A stretch of 64,000 nucleotides of DNA, taken from NCBI GenBank assembly GCA_016192145.1, contig JACPUT010000006.1, forward strand, positions 558,001-622,000. The letters run 5' to 3'. The notes under the pieces are model-generated. The model made no database searches and was not told the origin of the DNA. It saw nothing but the letters and a program-made list of their open reading frames with translations. Shown here piece by piece: positions 16,888 to 27,100 of the stretch. This DNA comes from Acidobacteriota bacterium (GTDB taxonomy: Bacteria > Acidobacteriota > Holophagae > Holophagales > Holophagaceae). The translations under genes and the position numbers were made by a program. Positions within the stretch are counted from its first letter, which is position 1. Each line of letters starts with the position of its first letter.

Positions 16888-18216
16888 TCAGTGCGATTCG
16901 CCACCTTCGATGCGCGCGGTGCGGGCCCCATCGGCCCAATGCAGACTGAGGGCGGTGCCGGGCGCCGCCTGGGAGGCCGTGGTGATGGGCCGGCCCACCC
17001 CATCCAAGGCCAGTACGAAGCCGCGCTGCAGGGGGCCCTTGGGATCCAGCGCCTTCAACCGCTCCTGCAGCAGCTCGAAGGCGTGGGCCCGACGGCGGAC
17101 CGTGGTCTCCGCCGCGGGCAGCAAGTGGCGATGGGCGAGGACGAGGCGGGGGCGGTCGGCCTCGCCGATGAGGTCGGCGGCGCGCTGGAGGCGGTGGGTG
17201 AGGGCCGCGAAATGCTGGGAGGCCAAGGCCAGGCGGCGGCGGGGGTGGGCGCCCTCCAAGCGGGCCTGGAGGGTTTCCAGCCTGCCCTTGGCCCGGGCCA
17301 GCCGCTCGGGGACCGACCGCATGCCGGTGCTGTCGGCCAGCATGAACAGCTGCGATTCGAGCCCGCGCATGCGCCAATCGGCGGCGCGCAGGAGGGCCTC
17401 CTGCCGGCGGCGGAGTTCCGCGTGGAGGCGCGCCAGATCCGGCGTGGCGAGCTCGGCGGCCTGGCTGGGGGTGGCGGCGCGGCGGTCCGCAGCGAGATCC
17501 ACGAGGGTGGTGTCGATCTCGTGACCCACGCCCGTGATGACGGGCAGGGGGCAGGCGGCCACGGCGCGCACCAGCTCGGGATCGTTGAAGCCCCAGAGGT
17601 CCTCGAGGCTTCCGCCGCCGCGCACGAGGAGGATCACGTCGCAGCCCCAGTGGGGATCCGAGATTTCCTGGAGGGCCATGAGGTTCTCGAAGACGCTTGC
17701 GGAGCCCTGGGCCGTGGCGGGGTGGATGAGGAGGTCGATGCCGGGCGCGCGGCGCTCCGTCACCTGCAGCACGTCCCGCAGGGCCGCCCCGCCCAGGGCC
17801 GCCACGATGCCGATGCGCCGGGGGAAGGCGGGCAGCTCGCGCTTGGGCCGATCGAAGACCCCCTCGGCGCGCAGCTGCGCCTCCAGTTCCCGCAGCCGCT
17901 GCTGGAGGTCGCCCACCCCCGCCCGCTCGCAGTGGGTGACGGCGAAGGTGAGGCTGCCGCCGGGCACGTAGAGGTTGAGGCTGCCCTTCACGACGACGCG
18001 GTCGCCATCCTTGGGCTGGTGCTTGAGGCGCCCCTGGGCGCTGGCCCACACGGCGCACTGGAGGGCGGCACCCTCCTCCTTCAGCGTGAAGTACCAGTGG
18101 CGCCCTGACGTGCGCGCGTTGCTCACCTCCCCCACCAGCACCACCGACGCGAAGGCCGGCTCCAGCCGGGCCTTCAGGCCTTCCAGGAAGCGCTTGACGG
18201 AGAGGGGGGCATCCAT
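16888..18216 (-). CDS. xseA: Exodeoxyribonuclease VII large subunit
   Basis: XseA with XseB degrades single-stranded DNA into acid-soluble oligonucleotides. The 442-residue product has an N-terminal OB fold (about 1-100, LVGEVSNARTSGRHWYFTLK) and the catalytic core: GAALRDVL near 150, RGGGSLEDLWGFND near 197 and GVGHEIDTTLVDLAADRRA near 230, followed by a long coiled region. Residues corresponding to the known catalytic Asp, Arg and His are present. The usual TSxTG before GAA reads AALG here. No xseB is adjacent. Confidence 0.93.
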   Translation of the reverse strand: MDAPLSVKRFLEGLKARLEPAFASVVLVGEVSNARTSGRHWYFTLKEEGAALQCAVWASAQGRLKHQPKDGDRVVVKGSLNLYVPGGSLTFAVTHCERAGVGDLQQRLRELEAQLRAEGVFDRPKRELPAFPRRIGIVAALGGAALRDVLQVTERRAPGIDLLIHPATAQGSASVFENLMALQEISDPHWGCDVILLVRGGGSLEDLWGFNDPELVRAVAACPLPVITGVGHEIDTTLVDLAADRRAATPSQAAELATPDLARLHAELRRRQEALLRAADWRMRGLESQLFMLADSTGMRSVPERLARAKGRLETLQARLEGAHPRRRLALASQHFAALTHRLQRAADLIGEADRPRLVLAHRHLLPAAETTVRRRAHAFELLQERLKALDPKGPLQRGFVLALDGVGRPITTASQAAPGTALSLHWADGARTARIEGGESH

Positions 18217-18246
18217 GGATTCAGACTAACTCAGGGGCGAGTTGGG

Positions 18247-18323
18247 ACAGGATGGACAGGATGAACAGGATATAAAGCCATGAAGGTCCCGTTTTTCATC
18301 CTGTCCATCCTGTCCATCCTGTT
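18247..18323. repeat. Intergenic inverted repeat with 9-bp internal period (ACAGGATGG type)
   Basis: The left arm (18247-18270) is three copies of ACAGGATGG/ACAGGATGA/ACAGGA. The right arm (18296-18323) is its reverse complement with one mismatch in 24 positions. The loop is 25 bases. It occupies the divergent spacer between xseA and the RidA gene, so it is unlikely to be a terminator. Same design as the repeats at 1072, 41171 and 50450. Confidence 0.85.
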
Positions 18324-18352
18324 AAGACACCCTTCGAATCCCGTGAGGCCCC

Positions 18353-18835
18353 ATGTCTGATATCGAATCCCGTTTGAAGACCCTCGGCCTCGAGCTGCCC
18401 GCCACCCCCCACGTGGATGCCTCTGTGCGGCTGCCCTTCGAGTTCGTGCGGATCGTCGGGAACCGCGCCTTCATCTCCGGCCACGCGCCCCAGAATCCGG
18501 ATGGCACCCTCGCGGCACCCTTCGGCAAGGTGGGCCGGGATCTCACCATTGAGGAAGGCTACGCGGCGGCGCGCCTCACGACGCTGGCCATGCTCGGCAG
18601 CCTGAAGCGGGCCCTGGGCGACCTGGATCGCGTGGCGCACTGGTGTCGCATCCTGGGCATGGTGAACTCCGCCCCGGGCTTCACGTTGCAGCCCAAGGTC
18701 ATCAACGGCTGCTCGGACCTCATTCTCGAACTCTACGGCCCCGAGCGCGGCGCCCACGCCCGCAGCGCCGTGGGCATGGCGGAGCTGCCCTTCGATATCG
18801 CCGTGGAGATCGAGGCCGAGGTCCAGCTCCGCTGA
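18353..18835 (+). CDS. RidA/YjgF family protein
   Basis: The 160-residue product has the family pattern of an early glycine-rich strand (FISGHAPQNPDG), a central long helix (AARLTTLAMLGSLKRALGDL) and the C-terminal signature RSAVGMAELPFDIAVEIE. RidA proteins hydrolyse reactive enamine/imine intermediates from PLP enzymes, but this subgroup, slightly longer than E. coli RidA, is functionally uncertain. A PLP-dependent decarboxylase lies two genes downstream on the other strand, which may or may not be related. Confidence 0.85.
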   Translation: MSDIESRLKTLGLELPATPHVDASVRLPFEFVRIVGNRAFISGHAPQNPDGTLAAPFGKVGRDLTIEEGYAAARLTTLAMLGSLKRALGDLDRVAHWCRILGMVNSAPGFTLQPKVINGCSDLILELYGPERGAHARSAVGMAELPFDIAVEIEAEVQLR

Positions 18836-18846
18836 GGAAGCCAACC

Positions 18847-19296
18847 TCACGGTTTGCGGCGGCTGGCCTCGTAGGCGGCGATGAAGGCCTCGACGGACGT
18901 GCTGGCCACGGCCCGGGCGATGGCCTCGGGAAGCAGGTCCCCGGCCTTGCGGAAGCGGAGGCAGCACTTCCCCATGTCCAGCTTCAAGCCGGCCGTCGCG
19001 TAGGCCCCCCTGAGCTCCGCCTCCACGGCCGAATCGGAATAGGCCATGTTCAGGTAGATGGCGGCGTACTGCTTCTGGGCCGCGAGCGCCACGTAGGCCA
19101 GGGGCTTGCCGTTGTAGGTCTTGGGATAACGCTGCAGGGGCACCTCCCAGGTGGGCATGCCCCAGGTCATGGCCTCGGCGAACCCTTCGGGGAGGTTGGC
19201 CCGGATGAGCGCCACCACCGGAGCCACGAGGGCCCGGTGGGCGGGATCCAGTTCCTGCAGGTAGGCCTCGACGCTGGCGGCCTTGCTCGTAACCAT
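18847..19296 (-). CDS. DUF1801 family protein
   Basis: The 149-residue product fits the DUF1801/YdhG-like fold: SVEAYLQELDPAHRALV near the start, ANLPEGFAEAMTWGMPTW, a central AYVALAAQKQYAAIYLN strand pair and the CCLRFRKAGDLLPEAI segment. Members are small soluble proteins of unknown function related to iron-chaperone-like frataxin folds. Convergent with the RidA gene (11 bases apart), and 10 bases after the decarboxylase stop on the opposite side. Confidence 0.75.
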   Translation of the reverse strand: MVTSKAASVEAYLQELDPAHRALVAPVVALIRANLPEGFAEAMTWGMPTWEVPLQRYPKTYNGKPLAYVALAAQKQYAAIYLNMAYSDSAVEAELRGAYATAGLKLDMGKCCLRFRKAGDLLPEAIARAVASTSVEAFIAAYEASRRKP

Positions 19297-19306
19297 GGGG
19301 CGCCCC

Positions 19307-20728
19307 TCACCGGGCCTTTGCGGCTTGGTTCAGCAGCGCCCAGAGGGCCTCCACTTGGGCGCGCCCCGTCGTCTCGGCCCCGATGCTCACGCGCAGGATC
19401 TGCCGGCCCTTGAGAAGGGAGGGCGTGAGGTAGGCTTCGCCGCCCTCATTGATCTTCCGGGCGATCTCCAGGTTGTGGGCCTTCAGGGCGGCCTCGTCGC
19501 CTTGGAGCGCGGGCGGCACGTGGCGGAGGCAGACGGTCTGGAAGTCCACGGGGGCCATGAGCTCCCACTCGGGGCTCGCCTCCACCTGGGCCTTCAGCCA
19601 CTGGGCGTTGGCGAGGTCGCGGCGCAGGCGGGCCTGGAGGCCCTCCACGCCCACGTCCATGAGGTAGAACCAGAGCTTGAGGGAGCGGAAGCGGCGGCCC
19701 AGCTGGATGTGCCAGTCGCGGAAATTCTTCACCTCGCCATCCTGCTTCGTCTGCAGGTAGCTGGGGTTGGTGCTCATGACGCGGATGAGGTGCTGGGGAT
19801 CGCGCACATAGTAGGCGCTGAAGTCGAAGCCCACGCCCATCCACTTGTGGGGATTGAAGACGAGGGAGTCGGCCCGCTCCACGCCCGCCCAGTGGGGGCG
19901 GCACTCGGGCAGCACCATGGCGGTGCCGGCCATGGCGGCATCCACGTGGAGCCACAAGCCGTGCTTCGAAGCCAGCTCGGCCATCTTCGCGAGGGGATCC
20001 ACGGCCGTGGTGCCCGTGGTGCCGATGCAGGCGACGAGGGCGCAGGGTTTGCGACCGGCGGCGAGATCCTCGGCGATCGCGGCCTCCAGGAGGTCCAGGC
20101 GCAGGGCGTGGGCGTTGTCCGTGGGGATGAGGCGCAGGTTGGCCTTGCCGAAACCCGCGAGGAGCGCCGCCTTTTCGATGCTGCTGTGGCCCTGGTCGGA
20201 GGCGTAGACCATGAGGGGGGCTTCCAACCCCTGGAGCCCGCCGCCGTTCTGGCTGAAGGCCGAGGCCTGCTCCCGGGCGCAGAGGAGGGCCGTGAAGGTG
20301 GCGGTGCTGGCCGTGTCGTGGATGACGCCGGTGAAGGTTGCGGGCAGGCCCACCATCTGGCGCAGCCAATCCATCACGACCTCTTCCACCTCCGTGGCAG
20401 CGGGGCTCGTCTGCCAACTCATGCCCTGCACGCCGAGGCCCGAGGCCACGATGTCCGCGAGGATGGAGGCGTAGCTCGTGTTGCTGGGGAAATAGGCGAA
20501 GAAGCTGGGGTGGTTCCAGTGGGTGATGCCGGGCATGACGTCCCGGTCCAGGGCCGCCAGGGCCTGATCCATGCGGCCGCCGTGCTGGGGCGGGTGGTCG
20601 GGCAGGGCGGCCCGGACCTCCCCGGGCTGGGCCTGGCTCATCACGGGCAGGCGCTCCAATCCCTCGCGGTAATCCGCGACCCAATCGATGAGCTGGTAGC
20701 CGTAGCGGCGGAATTCCTGGGCGTCCAT
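19307..20728 (-). CDS. PLP-dependent group II (aromatic L-amino-acid-type) decarboxylase
   Basis: The 473-residue product starts with MDAQEFRRYGYQLIDWVADY, typical for this family. It carries HVDAAMAGTA (PLP-contacting Asp) and NPHKWMG with the Schiff-base Lys, and its length matches DOPA/tryptophan-type decarboxylases. They release CO2 from aromatic amino acids, giving amines such as tryptamine, tyramine or phenylethylamine; substrate choice cannot be read here. I start at 20728 because the upstream extension lacks family similarity. Confidence 0.88.
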   Translation of the reverse strand: MDAQEFRRYGYQLIDWVADYREGLERLPVMSQAQPGEVRAALPDHPPQHGGRMDQALAALDRDVMPGITHWNHPSFFAYFPSNTSYASILADIVASGLGVQGMSWQTSPAATEVEEVVMDWLRQMVGLPATFTGVIHDTASTATFTALLCAREQASAFSQNGGGLQGLEAPLMVYASDQGHSSIEKAALLAGFGKANLRLIPTDNAHALRLDLLEAAIAEDLAAGRKPCALVACIGTTGTTAVDPLAKMAELASKHGLWLHVDAAMAGTAMVLPECRPHWAGVERADSLVFNPHKWMGVGFDFSAYYVRDPQHLIRVMSTNPSYLQTKQDGEVKNFRDWHIQLGRRFRSLKLWFYLMDVGVEGLQARLRRDLANAQWLKAQVEASPEWELMAPVDFQTVCLRHVPPALQGDEAALKAHNLEIARKINEGGEAYLTPSLLKGRQILRVSIGAETTGRAQVEALWALLNQAAKAR

Positions 20729-20808
20729 GGGGTCTCCAAGCTTCCAGCCTAAAGGCATCGGGGGAAGGCGTTGGATACAAGACGGGGTGAGTTTGAAAGC
20801 TATTGGTC

Positions 20809-20845
20809 ATATCACCATGCGAGGCCTTGAGAGGCCTTGTGATAT
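20809..20845. promoter_or_regulatory. Short dyad in the leader of the large secreted protein gene
   Basis: ATATCAC (20809-20815) and GTGATAT (20839-20845) are perfect reverse complements and enclose two AGGCCT palindromes. It lies 60-97 bases before the ATG at 20906 and outside the decarboxylase gene on the other strand. It could be an operator or an mRNA hairpin. No known regulator site is claimed. Confidence 0.4.
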
Positions 20846-20905
20846 TCCGACCTCTTGTGGAAGACTTGGCTGCAGAATCCCGCTCCATTTCCTTCCGAGG
20901 GTCCC

Positions 20906-23900
20906 ATGGCCTCCATGCCCCGCATTCGCGCGCTTCGCCTCGTCTTCCTGGGGGTGGCGCTTCCGCTGGCCGCGCAAGTGCCGCTCCCGCCGGCCGCCCA
21001 GGTGCTGAAGCCCCTCGCGGGGAAGGTGCTCGACGCGGTCCTGAAACCGAAGATGCAAGTGGATCACTTCACCCTCGGCGGGTTCACGGTGAAGGAGGTG
21101 GATCCCACCGGGGACGCCACGCCGGAGAAGTTCGAGGGCGAGGGCGTGATCGAGCTTCCGGCGCCGGGCATGCGCCTGAAGGTCACGTTCAAGAACCTGG
21201 TGCTGAAGGGCAGCGCCGCCGAGGGCACCGTGGAGGCGCCGTTCCCCGCCGCCCATTCGCGCGAGCACCAGGGCTGGACCTATCAGCTGAAGAAGGCGGT
21301 GGTCTCGGACAAGGCCGCGCACCTGGAGGGCACCGCCAGCCTCGCGGGCATCCGTCTCGATGTGGCCGGGCTATCGCTGGTGCCCACGGGCCTCCAGGGC
21401 ACCGTGACCGGGGGTGATCTGCCCCTGGCCGAAGGGGCCTTCACGGCCACCCTCCGGAACTCCGAGGTGGTGTTCGGAGCCCAGCCGCCCCTGCTGAAGG
21501 GCGCGCTCCGGGTGGAATTGGAAGGGGCCCTGCGCCACGCCCTGAGCGGCGAGGCGGTGCGCATGGAAGCGCCCGCCGTGGCCATCGACAGCCGCCTGCT
21601 CATGAAGGAAGGCACGGGCGTGGCGGCGGAGGGACTGGCCACGGATCTGCCCGTGCGCCACAAGGGGCTGACCTGGCGCCTGGACAAGGTGGCCTTCGCC
21701 TTCGAGCGGGGGAATCCCCGCCTGGGCAGCCCCGCGCGGCTGCAGTTCCCCCTGAACGTCTTCGCCAAGGTGGGCGCCACCGGCCAGCCCTATGTGACGG
21801 GTTCCTCCCCCGTGATCATCGCCGCCAGCCGGCCCTCCGCGCCTGCGCCGGGCGAGGGCCCCGGGCGACCCGGCGCGGAGGCCGCGCTGCGGGTCAAGGA
21901 TCTGTTGAAGGGCTTCGAGGGCTTCTCCGGCGCCTTCCCCCTGCCCGCGGAAAGCCTGATCCCCTCGGGCCTCACGGCCTACCGCCTCAAGGTGGAGAGC
22001 GGGCAGGCCCAGGTGGCGAAGGGCGCCTTCGATCCCGCCAAGAGCCGCATCACGGGCCAGTTCACCTTCGGCTCCGGCTACAAGGACGAGGCCACCTTCT
22101 TCGAGGCCCCCGTCTCCTTCGAGGACGGCCTCTACCTGACCACCGCGAAGCTGCCGGCGCCGGTGGCCCTGGGCGACTACAAGATCCAGGCCCCCTGGTC
22201 CATCGCCACCTGCGACTTCTCCACCTCCCAATCGCCCGAGGGCGTGGAGGCGGGTTGGAAGGGCATCTACCTCACCCAGTACCTCTTCGTCCTGCCCGGG
22301 GAACTGTACCTCCAGGGCGGCAAGGACAAGCCCGCCGTGGCCGTGTCCGCGGAGAAGGGCTGGTTCGAAGGCAACGGGCTGTTCTCCGGGGCGATCGCCG
22401 TGGCCTTCGATCCCGCGGCCAAGCTGATGCTCCACATCGCCCCCGTGACCCTCAACCCCTTCGAGCTGACCTTCGCCGATGGCGTGCTCCTGAAGGGGCC
22501 CACGGTCACGGGGAAGGTGGACGTGGATGCTCCCCCGATCCTCCAGGACTTCGAGGGGGATCTCAGCTTCAAGCTCACCCAGAACGGGCTCGAGCAGATC
22601 CAGGTGATGCCCAACCGGGTGCTGAAGACCGACCTCATCGGAGTGGACATCGCGCTGGATAGCGCGGTGCTGAATCCCACCAGCTGGGACTTCTCGGGCC
22701 GCTTCGATTTCCACGCCGCCGGGGCCAACCTGCCTTCCTTCCCCTTCGAGCACATGATCCTGGAGGCCGTGGGCGGCGGCATCGACGGCGACGACGGCCC
22801 CCTCAAGCTGGGGATGGCCGGAGCCCGCTGGACCACCCTGGAGGACCATCCCAACGTGGACCTCTGGGGCTTTGGCTACGGGCTCGCGGAGCACGGATTC
22901 GGCACGCTGGAGGACGGCCGCTTCTTCGTGGGCTTCGGGGGCGAGGTGGCGGTGAATCCCCTCCTGCCGGGCCTCTACAACCGGGTGCTGTTCACCACCG
23001 AAAAGGGGAGCGACACGAAGGGCACCCTCGAACTGGAAAGGCCCTACGTGCTGGATCAGGATCTGGCCGGCATGGGTCAGCTGAAGGCCAGCATGGGCTT
23101 CCAGGTGGAGACCACGCAGGAGGAGGTGTCCAACGCCTACTTCCTGGGTGAAGGTCAGCTCCTGCTCAACACCGGGGAGGCCCCCTACAAGCTGGAGGCC
23201 GGCCTCCGCTTCGGCCGGGGGTTCAAGGGCGGCACCAGCTTCCCCTACTTCTACGCCCTGGGGCACCTCTCCTCCGACAACCTCGCCGTGCCCGTGGCAC
23301 CCGACTTCGAGCTGTACGGGTTCCTGGGCGGCCTGGCCCAGAACTTCAAGCCCGACAACATCCGGGAGACCAAGGACATCAAGGGCGTGGCGGATCCGGA
23401 TCTGGGTTTCGCGCTCCTCGCGGGCGTGGATGCGGGCACCACGGACAAGTACACCTTCCACGGCGCCCTGGACCTCTACATCGCGCAGAACCTCACCACC
23501 AAGCTCCATGGCGACGGCTGGCTCTTCACCGACCGGGATCAGAAGCCCGACGACAGCCATGTGTGGGCGGATATCAACTTCACCCGCAAACCCAACGTGC
23601 TGGATGCCACCTTCGGGGCGGACATCAAGCAGGGCGGTGGCGCCATGCGCTACATCGGGCTCGTGCAGCTGCACCTGTCCCCAGATAAGAAGTTCCTGCA
23701 CATCGGCACCAAGGAAGCCCCGATCAAGGCCATCATGGCCGGCATCGCCGAAGGCAGCGGCTACTTCACGGCCGACTTCAACGGCAAGAACACCACCTTC
23801 GCGGCGGGCATCGGCATCAGCCTCGATACGGGCCGCCGCAGCTGGGGCCCCCTCTACGGCCGGGCCTGGATGAAGGCCAACGGCGACCTCGTCGTCGAGA

Positions 23901-24142
23901 TCCCGGCCGGCGGCGGCCCCCGGTTCCGGGGCACCATCGACGCCTCCGGCGGCGCCGAGTTCGGCATGGAGTTCTCGACCTTCTGGGATGACTACGAGAT
24001 CACCCTCTTCAGCGGCGAGCTGCGCACCCACCTCGCCTTCCAGGTGCCGGGCGATCCCAAGTTCTCCGGCGTCGTGATCCTCCACTACAGCGTGCTGGGC
24101 GGCCTCTTCGAGGGCGATGCCTCGGCCCACCTCGACTTCTGA
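20906..24142 (+). CDS. Large secreted beta-rich protein of unknown function
   Basis: The 1078-residue product has a signal peptide (RALRLVFLGVALPLAAQ) and a long series of beta-strand-like segments with Gly/Asp turns, for example QVDHFTLGGFTVKEVD, WTYQLKKAVV and FRGTIDASGGAEFGMEFS. I see no catalytic motif, no repeat of fixed length and no recognised domain. Alternating structure suggests a beta-helix or beta-sandwich array at the cell surface or periplasm. CGAGG precedes the ATG at 20906. The fibronectin-type protein gene starts 13 bases after its stop, so both are probably one operon. Confidence 0.65.
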   Translation: MASMPRIRALRLVFLGVALPLAAQVPLPPAAQVLKPLAGKVLDAVLKPKMQVDHFTLGGFTVKEVDPTGDATPEKFEGEGVIELPAPGMRLKVTFKNLVLKGSAAEGTVEAPFPAAHSREHQGWTYQLKKAVVSDKAAHLEGTASLAGIRLDVAGLSLVPTGLQGTVTGGDLPLAEGAFTATLRNSEVVFGAQPPLLKGALRVELEGALRHALSGEAVRMEAPAVAIDSRLLMKEGTGVAAEGLATDLPVRHKGLTWRLDKVAFAFERGNPRLGSPARLQFPLNVFAKVGATGQPYVTGSSPVIIAASRPSAPAPGEGPGRPGAEAALRVKDLLKGFEGFSGAFPLPAESLIPSGLTAYRLKVESGQAQVAKGAFDPAKSRITGQFTFGSGYKDEATFFEAPVSFEDGLYLTTAKLPAPVALGDYKIQAPWSIATCDFSTSQSPEGVEAGWKGIYLTQYLFVLPGELYLQGGKDKPAVAVSAEKGWFEGNGLFSGAIAVAFDPAAKLMLHIAPVTLNPFELTFADGVLLKGPTVTGKVDVDAPPILQDFEGDLSFKLTQNGLEQIQVMPNRVLKTDLIGVDIALDSAVLNPTSWDFSGRFDFHAAGANLPSFPFEHMILEAVGGGIDGDDGPLKLGMAGARWTTLEDHPNVDLWGFGYGLAEHGFGTLEDGRFFVGFGGEVAVNPLLPGLYNRVLFTTEKGSDTKGTLELERPYVLDQDLAGMGQLKASMGFQVETTQEEVSNAYFLGEGQLLLNTGEAPYKLEAGLRFGRGFKGGTSFPYFYALGHLSSDNLAVPVAPDFELYGFLGGLAQNFKPDNIRETKDIKGVADPDLGFALLAGVDAGTTDKYTFHGALDLYIAQNLTTKLHGDGWLFTDRDQKPDDSHVWADINFTRKPNVLDATFGADIKQGGGAMRYIGLVQLHLSPDKKFLHIGTKEAPIKAIMAGIAEGSGYFTADFNGKNTTFAAGIGISLDTGRRSWGPLYGRAWMKANGDLVVEIPAGGGPRFRGTIDASGGAEFGMEFSTFWDDYEITLFSGELRTHLAFQVPGDPKFSGVVILHYSVLGGLFEGDASAHLDF

Positions 24143-24155
24143 TCTGGTGATCGCC

Positions 24156-27100
24156 ATGTTGACCTCCCTCCGCCTCACCCCCCTCGCGCTGATCCTGGCC
24201 CTGCCTCCGGCCGATCCCCAGGCGCCCGTGATCACCCGTGTTTCGCCCACGGCCACCGCCCGCGTGGTGTCGCCGACGGCGCAAGTGAAGGCCCTGCTGC
24301 TGCCTCCGGGCAAGACCCAGGGCTCCTTCCACCTGAACGGCCTCGTGCGCCCGGATGGCAAGAGCATCGTGCTCCGCTGGGCCAATACCCACGGCGAAAT
24401 GCCCACCGAGGGCGTCACGCTGTACCGCATGAGGCTGAACGAACGCAGCCCCGAGTGGAAGCTCGTGAACAAGAAGCCCGTGCAATTCTTCCGGGGCGAC
24501 AAGGCGAAGGATCGCATCAAGGCCATGCGCCCCGAGAGCCGCAACCGGCTCATGTCGCTCTTCCACAGCGATCTGCAGTACGATCCCGCGACCAAGCTGC
24601 GGATGGCGCGGCAGCCCGCCGCCGACGCGAAGGTCAAGCTCAACGACCTCACCCCGGAAAAGGTGGCCGACCAGTTCGTGAAGCTGCGCAGCTCCGGCCG
24701 GCTCGCGAAGTCGGACATGCTGGCCCTCCACGCCCGGGCCGACTCCGACGCGGAGGCCGCCGAGGTGCTGGGCCTCGCCTACACGGATACGCCGGGCAAG
24801 GGCCAGTGGCGCTACAAGATCGTCGTGAAGCTGCCCGAAGGCGGCAGCGTCGAGGCTGCCTGCGCCAAGACCTTCGACGTCAGCACGCCCACCCCCGTCC
24901 CCACGGTGACGAACCTCTCGGCCCAGAGCGGCAATGGGAAGGTGCTCTTGAACTGGGACGCGCCCCCCTCGGACATCATCACGGGCTATCACGTCTACCG
25001 GGCCGAGACGGTGGCGGGCCCCTGGAAGAAGCTCACCACCTCCCCCGTGAAGGTGGTGAAAGTGGAGGCCGAGGATCCCGAGCTCTCCATGCAGAAGGCC
25101 CTGGCCCGGGGCGGGGCCGTGGAGAAGGAGATGAAGCGCAACGTCGGCGCCCCCATGACGGAGTCGAAGGTGCGCGAGATCCAGCTGGCCGCGCGCGAAG
25201 CCGCGGCCATGCCCGGGGCCCTGCCCGCCCTGAGCCCGGCCCTCAGCACGCAGATCCGCGACGGGGTGAAATCCGGCCGCATCCCCGGCGCGGGCCCCGT
25301 GTCGGCGCTCTCGATCTACTCCGACGACCGCCGCGCCGCCGGCAATGGGGATCTGCTAAACGATCACCCCTACGTGTATCGGGTCACCACCGTGGACATC
25401 GCGGGCTTCGAGACCTCCCCCGACGCCGCGCCCCTGATCTCCGGCACGCCCAAGGACCTTGATGCCCCCCGCGTGCCCGGGAAGCCGATGCTGAAGGCGG
25501 AGTCCGACGCCCTCGGCAAGTTGCGGGGCGTGCAGTCCGCCCGCCTGCAGGATCCGGTGATCAAGGATCTGAACCTCGCCCTCGCGGCCAAGCAGCCCAT
25601 GGCCCCCCGGGACCTTTCGCCCCTCCTGAAGGCCTCGGGGCAACCCATCCCCGCGGCCACGCCGGCCGCTCCGGCCGCCCCCGCCTACCTGGCCACCACG
25701 AGCCTCGGGCAGGTCAAGCAGCTGCGCGCCTCCCGCCTGCTCGCCACCTTCCCCACCCAGGAGATGGCCGCCGTCGCCAAGGCCTCGCAGCTGACCTCCG
25801 GGGCGGACGGTTCCATCCCGCCCGCGCAGCTGGTGTGGGAGGCCTCCCCGGATCCGGATCTCAAGTCCTACGAGGTCTACCGGGCCAGCGGCAAGGGCCC
25901 GCTCCTGAAGGTGGCCTCCACCCCGACGCCCGGCTGGACGGACACGGGCCTGGAGGTCGGCCAGTCCTACCGGTACGCCATCACGGCCGTGGATCAGCGG
26001 GGCAACGAATCCGAGCATTCCGGCGAGGGGGTGATCGAGGTGTGCGACGGCCTCCTGAAGGCCAAGCTCGCCGTGTCCGGAGTCGTCGGCAAATCCACCA
26101 CCGCGGTGCTCGCCTCGGCGCCCGGGCGAAAGCTGATGAGGCCCGCCGGCTGGGTGATGAAGCACGGGGATCTGAAGCTGTTGAAGGCCACCGCGGCCCC
26201 CGTGAAGCTCGCCTCCGGAATCGCCACCGGGCCGGTGGCGGCCTTCAAGGTGCCCAAGTCGGCGAAGGCCCCCGTGGCCAATAGCCCCAAGGGATTGGGC
26301 CTTGGCATGGCCCCGGCCCCCAAGGGCAGCGCCCTGGTGGCTGGAAAGGTGGATGCCACGGCGCTGAAGGCCGTGCCCAACCTGAAGGCCTCGGCCCGTC
26401 TGCGGGCACCCATCCCCAACCTCATGCTCGTGGAACCCGCGCACCCCAAGGAGATCCAGGTGCAGCTGGAGTGGGCCCGCCCCACGCAGGGCAATCCCAC
26501 CGAGTACGTCGTTTACCAGGCCCCCCAGAAGACCGAGTGGAAGAGCGTCCCCCGGCCGGCCATGGGCATCTCCAAGGCCTTCTCCACCAAGGGGGTTCCG
26601 ACCTCCGGCCTGGCCTTGGCACCCGGCGCCCTGGCCGCCCTGGCGCCTTCGCCTGCGGGTGGGATCACCCTGAAGCCCGGCGCCATCGCCGCGGCAGCGA
26701 CCCTCCCGTCGGCCAAGGGCATCACCGTGATCAGCACCCCGGAGCTCCACGCCCTCGCCAGCCAGCGCCGGGTGGCCACCTCCGGCTCCGGCCTCAGGGT
26801 CGCCCCCGCCCGGAAGGACCACCGCGCCTCGCTCGTCTCCAGCGTGGGCCCCGGCGAGTTCACCAAGGTGAATGATGGCCAGGTCACGACCGAGCGCTAC
26901 GCCATCACCTTCGCCGCCGACGTGGCCCAGTACGGGGGCACCTCCTTCTATTACCGGATCCAGGCCCGCACCCTGGAGTTCGGTCGGTGGGTGGAGGGCC
27001 CCCTGAGCGAGGCCATCGAGGTGCAGCTGCCCGACGTGGTGGCGCCACCCGCGCCGGAGACGAGCGCCCTGGATCTGCAGCAGGGCAGCGCTGACAACTT

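Noticed and set aside
21371-24718. A minus-strand open frame of more than 1100 codons opposite the large secreted protein gene
   Set aside because: It has biased His/Gly/Leu-rich composition typical of antisense shadows in GC-rich coding DNA, no signal or domain, and runs through two real genes.
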